Position numbers and translations under genes: made by a program | Shown: positions 55,101 to 62,871 of the stretch, piece by piece | Layout of the letters: each line of letters opens with the position of its first letter | Position numbering within the stretch: position 1 is the first letter of the stretch | Notes under the pieces: model-generated | Told to the model about the DNA's origin: nothing | The model's database searches: none | What the model saw: the letters and a program-made list of their open reading frames with translations, nothing else | Source: Incurvaria masculella | Lineage: Eukaryota; Arthropoda; Insecta; Lepidoptera; Incurvariidae | Assembly (NCBI GenBank): GCA_946894095.1 | Contig: OX335644.1 | Location: 23,355,595 to 23,419,594, forward strand | Reading direction: 5' to 3' | DNA length: 64,000 nt

Positions 55101-55290
55101 TAGTTTATCCAAAGATAATGTAAAGGATAGCTATAAGGTGTTAGATAAATCAGTATGTCCAAGGGATGGATGCACTGGTAGATATATCCCTGAGGATTAT
55201 GTAGCCAATATGAATCTGGGCAGCGACATAAGCATTAGGTTAGTCGGTGGTATCTTTGTCAAAATGTATCGAAGGAATCAGAAATTCTAA
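39986..55290 (+). CDS. CYP4-clan cytochrome P450, copy B (11 exons)
   Basis: Coding exons: 39986-40151, 43071-43186, 44343-44433, 46132-46238, 47248-47329, 48877-49076, 50034-50423, 51557-51625, 52573-52747, 53573-53752, 54869-55290. All splice sites are GT-AG; the sum is 1998 bp, 665 residues. Same motifs and oddities as copy A: membrane anchor, CTFDVVNETTIG, ASSDT, KETLRLFP, FSGGAHSCIG, no C-helix Trp, Asn/Gly-rich inserts in exons 7 and 11. Nine of eleven exons have exactly the same length as in copy A; exons 7 and 11 differ by multiples of three. The open frame and good splice sites argue that it is functional. It is a recent inverted duplicate; the starts are 26.9 kb apart, head to head. 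Confidence 0.88.
40223..40325 (+). pseudogene. Partial duplicate of exon 1 end plus intron start (copy B)
   Basis: ATCCTCGGCCACATCTACCC and TTCTTCGGCTACGACCAG repeat the last 50-60 bp of exon 1, and the following TTCCCTTACTTCTCAACGAC and ACACTAGAG repeat the start of intron 1. The donor has been lost (GAGCGTAAGT became ATAGTAATTC). A tandem partial duplication of about 110 bp; no counterpart was seen in copy A. Confidence 0.75.
40335..40440. repeat. CACGCGG foldback family fragment
   Basis: CGGCTTTTTCACGCGGAGGA, GACATTCTCCGACGTTTC and TGTCAAGGAGGCAGCC match the left arm and middle of 4738-4935. Confidence 0.75.
40704..41251. mobile_element. 548 bp MITE (copy 3), intact
   Basis: TIRs as in 6425-6984; flanked by TTA (40701-40703) and TTA (41252-41254). 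Best reference copy of the family. In intron 1 of copy B. Confidence 0.87.
41471..41795 (-). repeat. GGAC-tract repeat (copy 9)
   Basis: Full length, minus orientation, with the longest tetranucleotide run in the window. Confidence 0.9.
42393..42774 (+). repeat. 5S-rRNA-headed SINE (copy 2)
   Basis: GAAGTTAAGCAACGC and TTGGATGGGTGACC in the head, shared body, A tail of about 15. Nearly colinear with 7770-8148. In intron 1 of copy B. Confidence 0.9.
42880..43018. mobile_element. ~140 bp MITE with ~30 bp inverted ends
   Basis: Left TAGGCTGGAGTGCACAATCT CTGGTTAGT, right ACTAACCAGAGATAGTGCAC TCCACTCTAA. The left-end word also occurs alone at 42348-42373. It ends about 50 bp before the exon 2 acceptor of copy B. 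Confidence 0.75.
43071..43186 (+). CDS. P450 copy B exon 2
   Basis: 116 bp, acceptor GGTTGTAG, donor GTGAGC. Encodes (R)LFGRMRSVLYAEFNELPCA, RLWLGLQLVAVITDADYVE, collinear with copy A. Confidence 0.86.
43505..43735 (+). repeat. Degenerate SINE body
   Basis: TCTAGGTGGTAGTGTTTGCA, AAAATTGCCTGTGTTTTTTA, GGCACCTAATTCCTTAG and GGTATTAGCCATCCATGTCC. In intron 2 of copy B. Confidence 0.75.
43985..44250 (+). repeat. ~270 bp repeat, inverse relative of 17495-17800
   Basis: Contains TTTCCATGCAACGAGCGCGC, AACCAGATGGTCGTTGCGTC and AAGGTGTCGACACTTTTTTA. In intron 2 of copy B. Confidence 0.7.
44343..44433 (+). CDS. P450 copy B exon 3
   Basis: 91 bp, acceptor TTGTGTCAG, donor GTAAAT. Encodes KIIYNRAVLHKGDLLHAADK then VVGNGMLFGSG. 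Confidence 0.86.
46132..46238 (+). CDS. P450 copy B exon 4 (C-helix)
   Basis: 107 bp, donor GTGAAA. Encodes (G)PDVKRRRRGILPSLKMRM then LEQYLKVFHHHAQILQK. No Trp at the WxxxR position, as in copy A. The acceptor GGTGAAG is assigned by phase and homology. A full-length tRNA-type SINE begins 53 bp downstream. Confidence 0.8.
46291..46698 (+). repeat. Full-length tRNA-headed SINE
   Basis: Head with A box TAGCCTAGTTGCGC (46301) and B box GGGTTCAATTCC (46343), then the shared body and A tail. In intron 4 of copy B, 53 bp after exon 4. Confidence 0.9.
46692..47004 (+). repeat. GGAC-tract repeat (copy 10), joined to the SINE A tail
   Basis: Begins inside the A tail of the SINE at 46291 (AAAAAAAACCGGCCAAGTG) and ends GGGTACGGAACCCTAAAAAA; a 50 bp interruption (CATACGCCAGTAAGTATAAT) breaks the GATACAGCC part. 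Confidence 0.88.
47248..47329 (+). CDS. P450 copy B exon 5 (CYP4 signature)
   Basis: 82 bp, acceptor TATTTTCAG, donor GTACGT. Encodes VLTANIFDGKEICLEKYLHH then CTFDVVN. Confidence 0.87.
47808..47876. repeat. Inverted pair of TGACGTCA palindromes
   Basis: TTTGTGACGTCACTTTG and CAAAGTGACGTCACAAA flank a 36 bp spacer; TGACGTCA is the CRE-type sequence. May be a small foldback or a regulatory piece of the LTR-like structure. Confidence 0.6.
47921..47960. repeat. 12 bp stem hairpin
   Basis: CTGTCTCCCACA pairs with TGTGGGAGACAG across a 16 bp loop. Lies within the spacer of the LTR-like inverted structure. Confidence 0.75.
48877..49076 (+). CDS. P450 copy B exon 6
   Basis: 200 bp, acceptor GTTCCAG, donor GTAAGT. 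Encodes (E)TTIGVRTNCQGGKNGAMVQD to MLDRHIGA. Same length as copy A. Confidence 0.88.
50034..50423 (+). CDS. P450 copy B exon 7 with Asn/Gly-rich insert
   Basis: 390 bp, acceptor TTTCAG, donor GTTTGT, phase 0 at both ends. Flanks are ALKRKKAELHNETTPN and SDFEISDQDLIMEIKNIFLA; between them is an insert with repeated NG words (DGTKNGCMKMG, FENGCSI, GNNGSRNGGMN). The reading frame is preserved. Confidence 0.85.
51265..51501. mobile_element. 237 bp MITE in intron 7 of copy B
   Basis: Ends AGGGGGTCCATTCAGGGCAA GAGTGAGTTCGA and the exact inverse TCGAACTCACTCTTGCCCTG AATGGACCCCCT; about 32 bp of perfect inverted repeat. It ends about 55 bp before exon 8. Confidence 0.87.
51557..51625 (+). CDS. P450 copy B exon 8 (I-helix)
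   Basis: 69 bp, acceptor TTTACAG, donor GTGGGT. Encodes SSDTVAQICAFLFKMLAI then HPDHQ. One residue (H for Y) differs from copy A. Confidence 0.88.
52073..52250 (-). repeat. Degenerate SINE body
   Basis: GTGACTGGACCTGAATGACT, CATGGCTGCATTGAACTGGA and TGGGATCCGAATTACGA, minus orientation, in intron 8 of copy B. Confidence 0.72.
52573..52747 (+). CDS. P450 copy B exon 9 (ExxR)
   Basis: 175 bp, acceptor CCCATAG, donor GTGAGG. Encodes ERAYREVVEALGSEPGG... and RCIKETLRLFPIAPLLPR. Confidence 0.87.
52763..52932 (+). pseudogene. Decayed tandem duplicate of exon 9 (copy B)
   Basis: Follows exon 9 after the same 15 bp spacer as in copy A. It is 170 bp: a 2 bp deletion near its start shifts the frame (GAGAGCGTGTCGCGAGG against GAGCGTGCGTATCGCGAGG) and a 3 bp deletion removes one residue after LPR. 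ETLRLF is still readable in the shifted frame, with flanking replacements (HCIEETLRL). The GTGAGC donor is kept. If spliced in place of exon 9 it would frameshift the protein. Confidence 0.85.
53573..53752 (+). CDS. P450 copy B exon 10 (heme-binding loop)
   Basis: 180 bp, acceptor ACGAACAG, donor GTGAGT. Encodes (E)KLTLDTGTSVMVGAFWLHRS, HAFHPDHFAPEEQATRHRSA, FIPFSGGAHSCIG with the heme Cys. Confidence 0.88.
53879..54045 (-). pseudogene. Jockey-like RT C-terminal fragment
   Basis: Minus-strand frame: NSIDIYNKLPKQIRHKLDSG then KFCTRLHSWLLENTSYD, stop at 53879. Typical ORF2 end ('IYNxLPxxIR...F...LxxWLLxxxxY'). It separates exon 10 from its relic in copy B. Confidence 0.7.
54048..54141 (+). pseudogene. 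Decayed duplicate of exon 10 (copy B)
   Basis: TTTCTGGCTGCA, CGCCGCGCCACTGGCGGCAC and GACCACTTCGCGACCAAGG echo exon 10 with a deletion around the FHP codons and no heme Cys. In copy A the equivalent relic directly follows the exon 10 donor; here a retrotransposon fragment (53879-54045) separates them. Confidence 0.78.
54145..54445 (+). pseudogene. RT palm fragment
   Basis: Plus strand: YMFVPVTSGVPQCSHLGPLM FNIFINDFIL (the 'TSGVPQGSHLGPLLFxxFIND' RT motif), then KDCHDLQEDLYNLHDICNLN and IISFSRKE; stops break the frame. The catalytic YxDD section is not present. Confidence 0.75.
54869..55290 (+). CDS. P450 copy B exon 11: L-helix, Asn/Gly insert, C-terminus
   Basis: 422 bp, acceptor TTTTTTTGCAG, stop TAA at 55288-55290. 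Encodes (G)QQYAMLFMKILAAMVLLEFR, a shorter NG-rich insert (GTRNDGTQNRDF, VSQNGDVENGSCKN), CPRDGCTGRYIPEDYVANM and DISIRLVGGIFVKMYRRN. No canonical AATAAA was noticed in the first few hundred bases after the stop. Confidence 0.88.
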
Positions 55291-55605
55291 AAACTACTTG
55301 TCTATTTATTTATTCTGTACCCAAACCTGATAGTTTAAAATTTTATTCGTATTCACTAATTGAAGGATGTCGGGATACAATCGTAATAGATGGTAATATA
55401 GATGGCACCACGATCTTTCGTTGCCATTATTGCTAAACAATCTAAAAAAATAGGAGGTTACTAACTACAAAGTATTTGTTAATCATAATACCTACTAAAA
55501 GTCAAATAGCAATGTGATATTTATGTAGTAAGTATCGACCAACAAATTGAATTTGATTTGAATATTAAAGTTGAAGCAAATCCACATATGAAAGAAAGAA
55601 AATTA

Positions 55606-55829
55606 AAAAAAACCGGCCAAGTGCGAGTCGGACTCGCACATGAAGGGTTCCGTACCATCAAACAAAAAATCACCTTTAATTTTTATATTTTTTATTTTGG
55701 CTATTTGTTATATCCGCAAAATAAATACACACTCTGTGAAAATTTCAGCTGCCTACCTATTACGCTTCATGAGATACAGCCCTGTGACAGACGGACGGAC
55801 GGACAGCGGAGGCTTAGTAATAGGGTTCT
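55606..55829 (+). repeat. GGAC-tract repeat (copy 11, 3' end missing)
   Basis: Starts AAAAAAAACCGGCCAAGTG, ends at AATAGGGTTCTATA. About 315 bp after the copy B stop codon. Confidence 0.87.
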
Positions 55830-56550
55830 ATATATAGTGCGAGGTTCTCACGTTTTATTCAGCAAGGCGCTGCTGGCGCTGGTGTATGCATTTGCTGTCT
55901 CGTACTTGCGATGCGTACTCTCTTTGACTTGCAAGTGGACTGGAGACTCATCTTTTCTGTGTAATCTAGCTGACCTTGAATGGGAAAACTGTTGTGAAAA
56001 TGTGATTTTCTTTTAGGCATTCTTTTCAAACATAACCCAACACAACATAATTTAGGATTGGATCCAAATAATATCATAATAATATCATATAATCCAAATA
56101 ATAACAAATGACAATCTAAACACTTCCTACATCTATACAAACCTAACTGGTCAAAATTACCCTATGCAACCAGTCTGGCGCACGCAACTCCCTTAGTAAA
56201 AAACGTTGTATGAAACGAGTGCTGACAGGAATGGCGGCTACGTCCATCTTGCTTTGTTGGACTGACAGTTAGTACACGTTTGATACATTCTGGTGAAGTC
56301 GACCCAAAAACCTTGCAATGTATGACACGCAGTGATTATATTCTCTTTGTATACAACAAACATCGATATAAAACAATAACCCAAGTAGTACAACTCAACC
56401 CTATACTTCACTTTTCATTAATTGCAATGTACCACTTTTCAAATTTACACAGTGTAAAATATTATCTTGGATCTCTTTCCATGCTTGAAAAAAAATTTGG
56501 AAACCTATATTGAGACTGTAATGCTTTTAACATGGTAAAAATCGCTACGC
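55830..56550. other. Copy B downstream flank
   Basis: No gene or repeat recognised; several unrelated short frames. Confidence 0.35.
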
Positions 56551-56699
56551 ACCTTTAGGTATATTGCATTCAAAAACAACGCGAGAAAGAAATAATAAGC
56601 AGTTTACGCGGGAAACAATGACGAATACAGTGTTGCCAACCGCGCGACGCTACGATACTTCGTTGCCGCGCAATTTAGAAAGATCGGTTATTTTTCTAA

Positions 56700-57010
56700 C
56701 AGACACGGTGTATGCAATGCAATTTGATATTTTTCAAAAGCGGACATCAGTGTCTCTTGCTTTGCATACGAAAATGCACCAATTCACAGTCGACATTTCA
56801 AAAATAGGAACCAACCAATCCTCTGAATTCTTTGTTCAATGGAACCAACTCCCTGCCGAGAGATTTCCCCCAAAGTACAATCTGAGATCCTTCAAACATG
56901 GTGTGAAGAAGCACCTGGCCAGGCGGCATAGTTTTCGAAGCCGCCTTGGAAATTCGAATGCCCATGAGCGTCATGGGTTTCAAAATCTGATTACAATGCT
57001 TCAAATGTAG
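56700..57010 (+). pseudogene. RT C-terminal fragment (FKHGVKKHL type)
   Basis: Frame encodes WNQLPAERFPPKYNL, RSFKHGVKKHLARRHSF and stop at 57008; same element as the distal half of the chimera at 32133-33120. A second eroded tail (TTTAAAATGGTGTGATGATG) follows at 57105. Confidence 0.72.
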
Positions 57011-57199
57011 ATGTCGCTGAAACTCAAATTAATGAGATAACGGTAATGTCGTATCCATTAAATACATAAAATTATCAACCCGTGGGCGTCATCGGGCACC
57101 TCAATGGGTCCTTTAAAATGGTGTGATGATGCACCTGGCAAACCGGCACGGTTTCATCACTTCCCTGATGTCTGTCGGTTATATCCAAACTAATTTCTT

Positions 57200-58320
57200 G
57201 CATCAATGTCCGTGAAATTAAACAATGTTATCATCAATAAAGTTAAATTTATTCAAACAATCTTATTTACAACAAGTGCAGGCATATTATGACAAATTGT
57301 ATTTACCTGCTCGCTAAATACAGCAAACAGGAAGAAATGTATATTATACATATATACATAGGTAGTTTATAGGGTGAATTTTTTAAGTGGGCATTCAGGG
57401 CCAAATCCGAAACTATAAAAATAGCGAATAACAATCAAATGGGTCATGAGGCCGATTTTGATAAAACCAAAACTGCTTTATTCGATTTTTAAAAAAATCG
57501 TTTTCCTAGCCAGGAATCGAACTCTTTGTTGAAAAATTCATCCCTGTATAGTTTGAACTTACTCGTAATGTTCTCTATGGACTAGCATCATGTGAAACAA
57601 ACCCCTTAATTACAAACCAACCTTAATTACATTAAGAATACCTAGATTTTATCGCTGTTGCGAACTGTTAAGCTTGGGTTGCTCCGACCTTTAGAGTATA
57701 GTGAGGTGATCAAGTTCTATACAACGGCTCGTGTCTGTTTCCTCCATAGACCTAGCATGCGCTTTTTTCTATGGTTTCCTCAGTCAAATTAAGAAAAAAA
57801 CCCAGAACTCTGGCATATAAGGCAAGTCTATTCGCCACTTAGCTACGAGCCACTCACAACCCAAATGGTGTAAGTAGAGAGATCTTAACACTATCTATAA
57901 TTGCATTTGTATTAGTCACTTTAGTAATATTAATAATTGCATTGTTTTATATAATGTACAGTATGTATCAGTACCTTGGACTTTGGATTTAGATGTTTCA
58001 AAGTAGCAACAGAAAGGAGAATGTCCATTCTTGTATGGGCGAAAAAAGCAGTGTCAGCTTCAATGTTCCTCTATGAAACAGGCGTAGTTAGTAGTAGACA
58101 TATTTAATCATATTGTGATTGAGATATTTTAGTTTTCCTGAACACGGGAAACTATAAATAATTTTTTGAAAATCACATCTGGTGTAATGTATTTGCCTGC
58201 TCCATTTGGGTGAAAAATTAAAAAGTTCTCTTTAATTTTTTTACTATTTTAGATAAATGTGATTATGTAAATAATGCTCAAGTAATGTAAATAAAGCAAT
58301 ATTTTTCTTCAGAGTATATG
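57200..58320. other. A/T-rich stretch, little recognised
   Basis: 57395-57530 is a relative of 17950-18130. CCATAGACCTAGCATGCGC occurs at 57745. No gene. Confidence 0.4.
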
Positions 58321-58325
58321 TATAT

Positions 58326-58379
58326 ACAATATTTAGTTTGACGGCTTACCGCGCGGTAAGCCATAAAACTAAATATTGT
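58326..58379. repeat. 54 bp near-perfect palindrome
   Basis: ACAATATTTAGTTT-GAC-GGCTTACCGC meets GCGGTAAGCC-ATA-AAACTAAATATTGT with no loop, so it could extrude as a cruciform or fold as RNA. Confidence 0.92.
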
Positions 58380-58731
58380 AGTTATGTCCCGCGTAAGTTT
58401 TAAAATATTAGTATATGTATATGTATATGTCGACAAAGTAAATGAAAACAGCTTGATGCGAGGGACATCTGTTGGATAATCGCAGTAAGTTTGGCGCAAT
58501 TGGAAGCCAAAAAACAATTTAATAAGCAAACATTTTTATGCAATCTTCCTGTAATTAAACCATAAATCTCCATATTCATTTGAAATTTCAACAATTTAGG
58601 CATTTTTCGGGTACAGTTTACATAATCTTCAGCTCTGCTTTTCTAATGGGCATTGTCCTTTGTCGGATGAACCAGCTCGGAGGTAGTAAAGCCTTTCTTT
58701 TGGGCTGCACATGCCCGGTGCAGTTGTTGTT

Positions 58732-59037
58732 TAAAAACCGGCCAAGTGCGAGTACACGAAGGGTTCCGTACCATCGCACAAGATTTACAAAATAAAACAC
58801 GTAAAAAACGTATGGGGCCCCCCTTTAATTATTATTATTTTATAATGTTACCTATTTGTTGTTATAGCGGCAAAATACATACATAATCTGTGAAATTTTC
58901 AGCTTTACCTGTTACGGTTCATGAGATACAGCCCTGTGACAGACGGACAAACGGACGGACGGACGGACGGACGGACGGACAGCGGAGGCTTAGTAATAGG
59001 GTTCCGTTTTCACCCTTTGGGTACAGAACCCTTAAAA
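58732..59037 (+). repeat. GGAC-tract repeat (copy 12)
   Basis: Near full length with a short deletion in GTGCGAGT-ACACGAAGG; ends GGGTACAGAACCCTTAAAA. Confidence 0.9.
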
Positions 59038-59443
59038 GTAGCTGACTGTACCTAACACTATAGGGACTCGACGTTTTATATTTTCTTTGCGTGCGTAGGA
59101 CGGATAGTGGTGTGATTTTTTTTCCTTTCGTAGCGATTTCAAAATAAACATTCGAGATTTTGCCAAATGGCAACACATAATTTCATCAACTAGACAACCC
59201 CGCACAGTGAAAATGATACTATAGTCACCGTTTAAAATACGAATAAATAAAATATATCAAATATTCTCACAATTCAACAGCATATATTTCTCATCAACTT
59301 CGATTTACACAACTTTAATAGGTAAATAAAATTTAACATTATTCAAGTAAAAATAAAACGAATATACATCTAATACGCATTTACACGCGAAAATCCATTC
59401 AAAAGTACCGGACCCAATGGGGTTCAGGTAAATTCCTTTTTTT

Positions 59444-60255
59444 AAGGCTGTTCCGACCCATCCAAAGTTTTTTGTATACAGAACGCAAAAAGTGCAATAC
59501 TTTGAGCCAAGAATCCCACTAATATAATCAATGTGAAAGTTTGTATGTTCAGATGCTTTTTACTCAATCGTGCAAAAACGGCTCAACGGATTTGGACAAA
59601 ATTTGGCACATAAATTGTTTATACCCTGAATTAACACATAGAATTCTTTATCTAGAACTCTTTATCTCGGAAAAACATTAGGATCCTGTGGAATAGAACA
59701 AAATACAGGACGTATCAATTTGAGACTTAGTAGGTGTAGATTTGTATGTGTATATATTGTCCTGGGCAAGCCTTTTAGACCAGCCCTTTGGGCTCCTTTT
59801 TATCACGGAAATAATTCAGCCCGACATCAGTCCAAAACGACATCGACCCGAGCGGAGCTGATCCATGGTAGGGTCAGCAAGAACATTTTCAGAATAGATT
59901 TTAATTTAACAGCGCCAACTAAAGGTGTAAAACTTATAATTACAACAATAACATTAAATCTCAAATTGTAAAAATATTTTTCACCGGAACTACAAACTAT
60001 GGCTATATTTAACATTTATATTTATAATGAACTAGTTGAGGTGGCCGGCTCCGCTCGGGTCGATACCTTGATAGCGCCATATACAAGGTCCAATTGTAAA
60101 TCTGAACCATTGAGGGACTCACACAAAAAAATTCATCAAAATCAGTCCAGCCGTTTAAAGGGAGTTAGGTGACAAACACGCGTAAAGAAGAAAGCAATAC
60201 TTTTTTCGCTCCGTGTACAAAATATTTTGTATGGGTTGGAACACCGTTAATGCTT
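59444..60255. mobile_element. MITE relative of 16918-17291 with nested insert
   Basis: Left TAAGGCTGTTCCGACCCATC / AACGCAAAAAGTGCAATACT; right AGCAATACTTTTTTCGCTCC / TGTATGGGTTGGAACACCGTT. The inside (about 59565-60065) contains CGGCTCAACGGATTT and, inverted at 60031, the Helitron-like end ACTAGTTGAGGTGGCCGGCT. Confidence 0.68.
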
Positions 60256-60835
60256 TCTAAATTATAAAAAAAATCACTAGGATACAATCGAATTTAATAC
60301 GAGAGAAATGCAACATGTAGTGCAATCACCGCTTCTTTGGTTACAAATATGATATTATTTTTTAAAACATATTCAGACAATCCCAACTAATATTATAAAT
60401 GCGAAAGAGTGTTTGTTGGTCCGTCTTTCACGTAACAATGAAGCAACGGCTCAGAATGATTATTTACATAGCGGTGCTTGGCATGAGTGCTAGGATCAAT
60501 TTTTGATATTTAATACTGCCCGTGATCGATCTTAAAAATGTTGGTACCGTGGGTACCATTCCATGGGGTCCATGACTAAAAGAGGCTTTTGGCCATATAA
60601 TGTGGGTCACACAGTTCTATGAAAATTTTCCTTCAACAATAATATTGTTTACAGCGGCGGAGAATTGCATAGATCGCAGAAAAAGTTGTAACATCTGTTA
60701 ACTTACAAGAATATTAAAATTAACTTATAAAAAACTGGTTTGAACTAGTTTGAACAGATGTAAGACTATAGTCTTGAATGGCTTGATCAAGTCATTGCCA
60801 CATTAGTCTAAGTAATTTGTATTGAACACACACAC

Positions 60836-60990
60836 ATTTTCTCTCAAACACCTCATCTTACACTCACACCCCACCTGACGTATACAAAGTTGAAGCTTTT
60901 GTTTTTTTTAACATAAACACCTCATCTTACACTCACCCCACACCTAACATACACAAGCTTCACTGTTAGTTTTCTACCTATAAATTACTT
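60836..60990. repeat. Tandem pair of an ~75 bp CACCTCATCTTACACTCAC repeat
   Basis: CAAACACCTCATCTTACACT and AAACACCTCATCTTACACTC stand ~75 bp apart; further members are at 62125-62190 and 62300-62365. Unclassified. Confidence 0.75.
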
Positions 60991-61184
60991 ACATGTGGCG
61001 ATTCTGACAACTTTTTACGTGCACGACTCCTTTTACGCATTATCACACACCCATCGCGCCCCCTTTTAACCTTTGACCTATCTGGTATCTGAAGGTCGCA
61101 GGTTCAAATCCTGCTTTAGACGAATTGCCCATACAAAAACGTCGGGAATTGATAAAAAAAAGTTTTACTGTGTAAACGATAGTA

Positions 61185-61505
61185 GCCCGTAGCTCACGGC
61201 GGGAGCCTCGCGTCTCATGCAATAAACCACTTTCATTCTCTTTCCGAGATGGATATGTGTAAAACTGTAGTTCCCCTTCCCTACGAGGCGGTGAAGTTAA
61301 GCCCGCTCGGGTCGATATCATCGCATTGGATGAACAGATGATCGAAGCAGCAAATAAACATCCGACTTTTCCGCCCTGTTCAATGTAGCCGTGCTCACAA
61401 AGTGAGGTTTCTGGCATTGCACCTAATTCCTTCGGTAATGCTGTGTGTTGGACTCGTATCATGACAGTAAATGTGGTATTAGCAATACACGTTAAGTTTC
61501 ATAAT
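61185..61505 (+). repeat. tRNA-type SINE, diverged head
   Basis: GTAGCCCGTAGCTCACGGCG at the head side, CTTTCATTCTCTTTCCGAGA, then the body (GATGATCGAAGCAGCAAATA, CACCTAATTCCTTCGGTAAT). Lies downstream of the unidentified minus-strand gene. Confidence 0.75.
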
Positions 61506-61895
61506 AAAATGGAACTGGACAGTAAATTATTTTGCATTCATACAATGCGTGGTTCCATTCCAGGGAAAGGGACCTACTGTTTTACATAGGTTACCAATAA
61601 AAATTTAACGAAAATGTACATTACGATGTTGGATAAAAAGTTTCATGCAACAATGCCTAAAACGGCTGTCTGAGAGCCCTTATGAGCGAATACAATTCTG
61701 AAAACTTCCACGGTTTTCGTAATACATTCCCTTTGTAACATGAACCCCCAAAAAGGGGCCCCCAGTCGTAAACGCCCTTCCCTCCTAAAAATACACGCAT
61801 ACAAACGTCAGACAATATGTCAGCAACATCTTTGAACCGATCCATCAGGTCGTGGGCCACGGTGTCGCGAGAGCTCCCGGCACGCGGCGCCGCGG

Positions 61896-62848
61896 TCACG
61901 CGAAGTAGTAGAACGGGTGGAGGTAGCGCCACCAGCCGCGCGGGTCGTCGGCGTCCTCCTCGCACTTGTCCTCCTCCGCTGTCGGCGCGGTCGCCGCCTG
62001 CGCCGCCTGCGGACGGGGCCCGGGGTGAATAAGCGCTGTTTTCGGTTAGCGAGTGAACATGGCAAAATCACCTTTCACACCGGCTCAATGCGGTATGACA
62101 TCTTTTGATAGCTATAGAATGGATTATCTCTCAAACACCTCATCTTACACTCAGACCCCAGCACACATATACAAAGAGCTTCACTGTTTGTTTCCAGCCA
62201 TTGTGCGAAACCACACCACAGTCACCTGCCAAACTAACTCATTTGCTCAGTTCAAACTGATGCGATGCAGTGTGCCCTTTTTTAATAACTATAGAGTACA
62301 TCATCTCTCATACACTTCATCGTACACTCACACCCCAGCTCACATTTTCAAAGAACTTCACTCGTTTCACTCCGCCCGCCTCGTGAAAAGCCGTAAGTTT
62401 TCAAACATGTTCAACGGCCGCACTAATCCAAAAAGTATCAAAAGAACTTCACTATTTGTTTCCAGCCATAGAGCGAAAGTCACCTTTTAAATTTACCGGC
62501 TCCGTTCACACCGATAACTTTGTTCGAATGCCATGAACTAACGAACGAAAACATTTGTTCGCTAGTTACAACTCCAGTTCCTTCAAACCACAGGAACTGG
62601 CCAGGAAGCGTCGAGGAGTCTAAGAAGACTGCTGCGCTTTGTAAAAGAGCTGCATGCAGAAAATTAGCTGGCGGACCTGACAGCTGGTAGAGTTTCTTGA
62701 CACATACAGCAAAAACAACAACAACATGAAAAATCTCGCCACGTACCTTGGGTGGCTGGTCCGTCGAAGGCCCCGCCGGCCCGCCCGTGGTGCCCGCCGA
62801 CCCGGGCTCCGCGCTCGTCCAGTCCATAATAGGACCGCGGCGTGACGA
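61896..62848 (-). CDS. Last two coding exons of an unidentified gene
   Basis: Minus strand. The penultimate exon is 62747-62848 (102 bp), with acceptor GTGTTGCAG and donor GTACGTGG, encoding SSRRGPIMDWTSAEPGSAGT then TGGPAGPSTDQPPK. After a 740 bp intron the last exon is 61896-62006 (111 bp) with acceptor CCCGTCCGCAG, encoding AAQAATAPTAEEDKCEEDAD then DPRGWWRYLHPFYYFA and TGA. Both exons are GC-rich and phase 0, standing out from the A/T-rich surroundings. The composition suggests a disordered Gly/Pro/Ala linker, an acidic patch and an aromatic C-terminal tail. Upstream exons must lie to the right of the window. Function unknown; the alternative is two unrelated GC patches with chance splice sites. 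Confidence 0.55.
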
Positions 62849-62871
62849 CTGCAACACGAAAATATTCATTG

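Noticed and set aside
55558..56016. 152-codon plus-strand frame after copy B
   Set aside because: Its first half is translated GGAC-tract repeat; the remainder has no recognisable feature.
61817..62032. Plus-strand frame rich in Arg/Pro
   Set aside because: Antisense to the last exon of the minus-strand gene, which has better splice-site and stop support.
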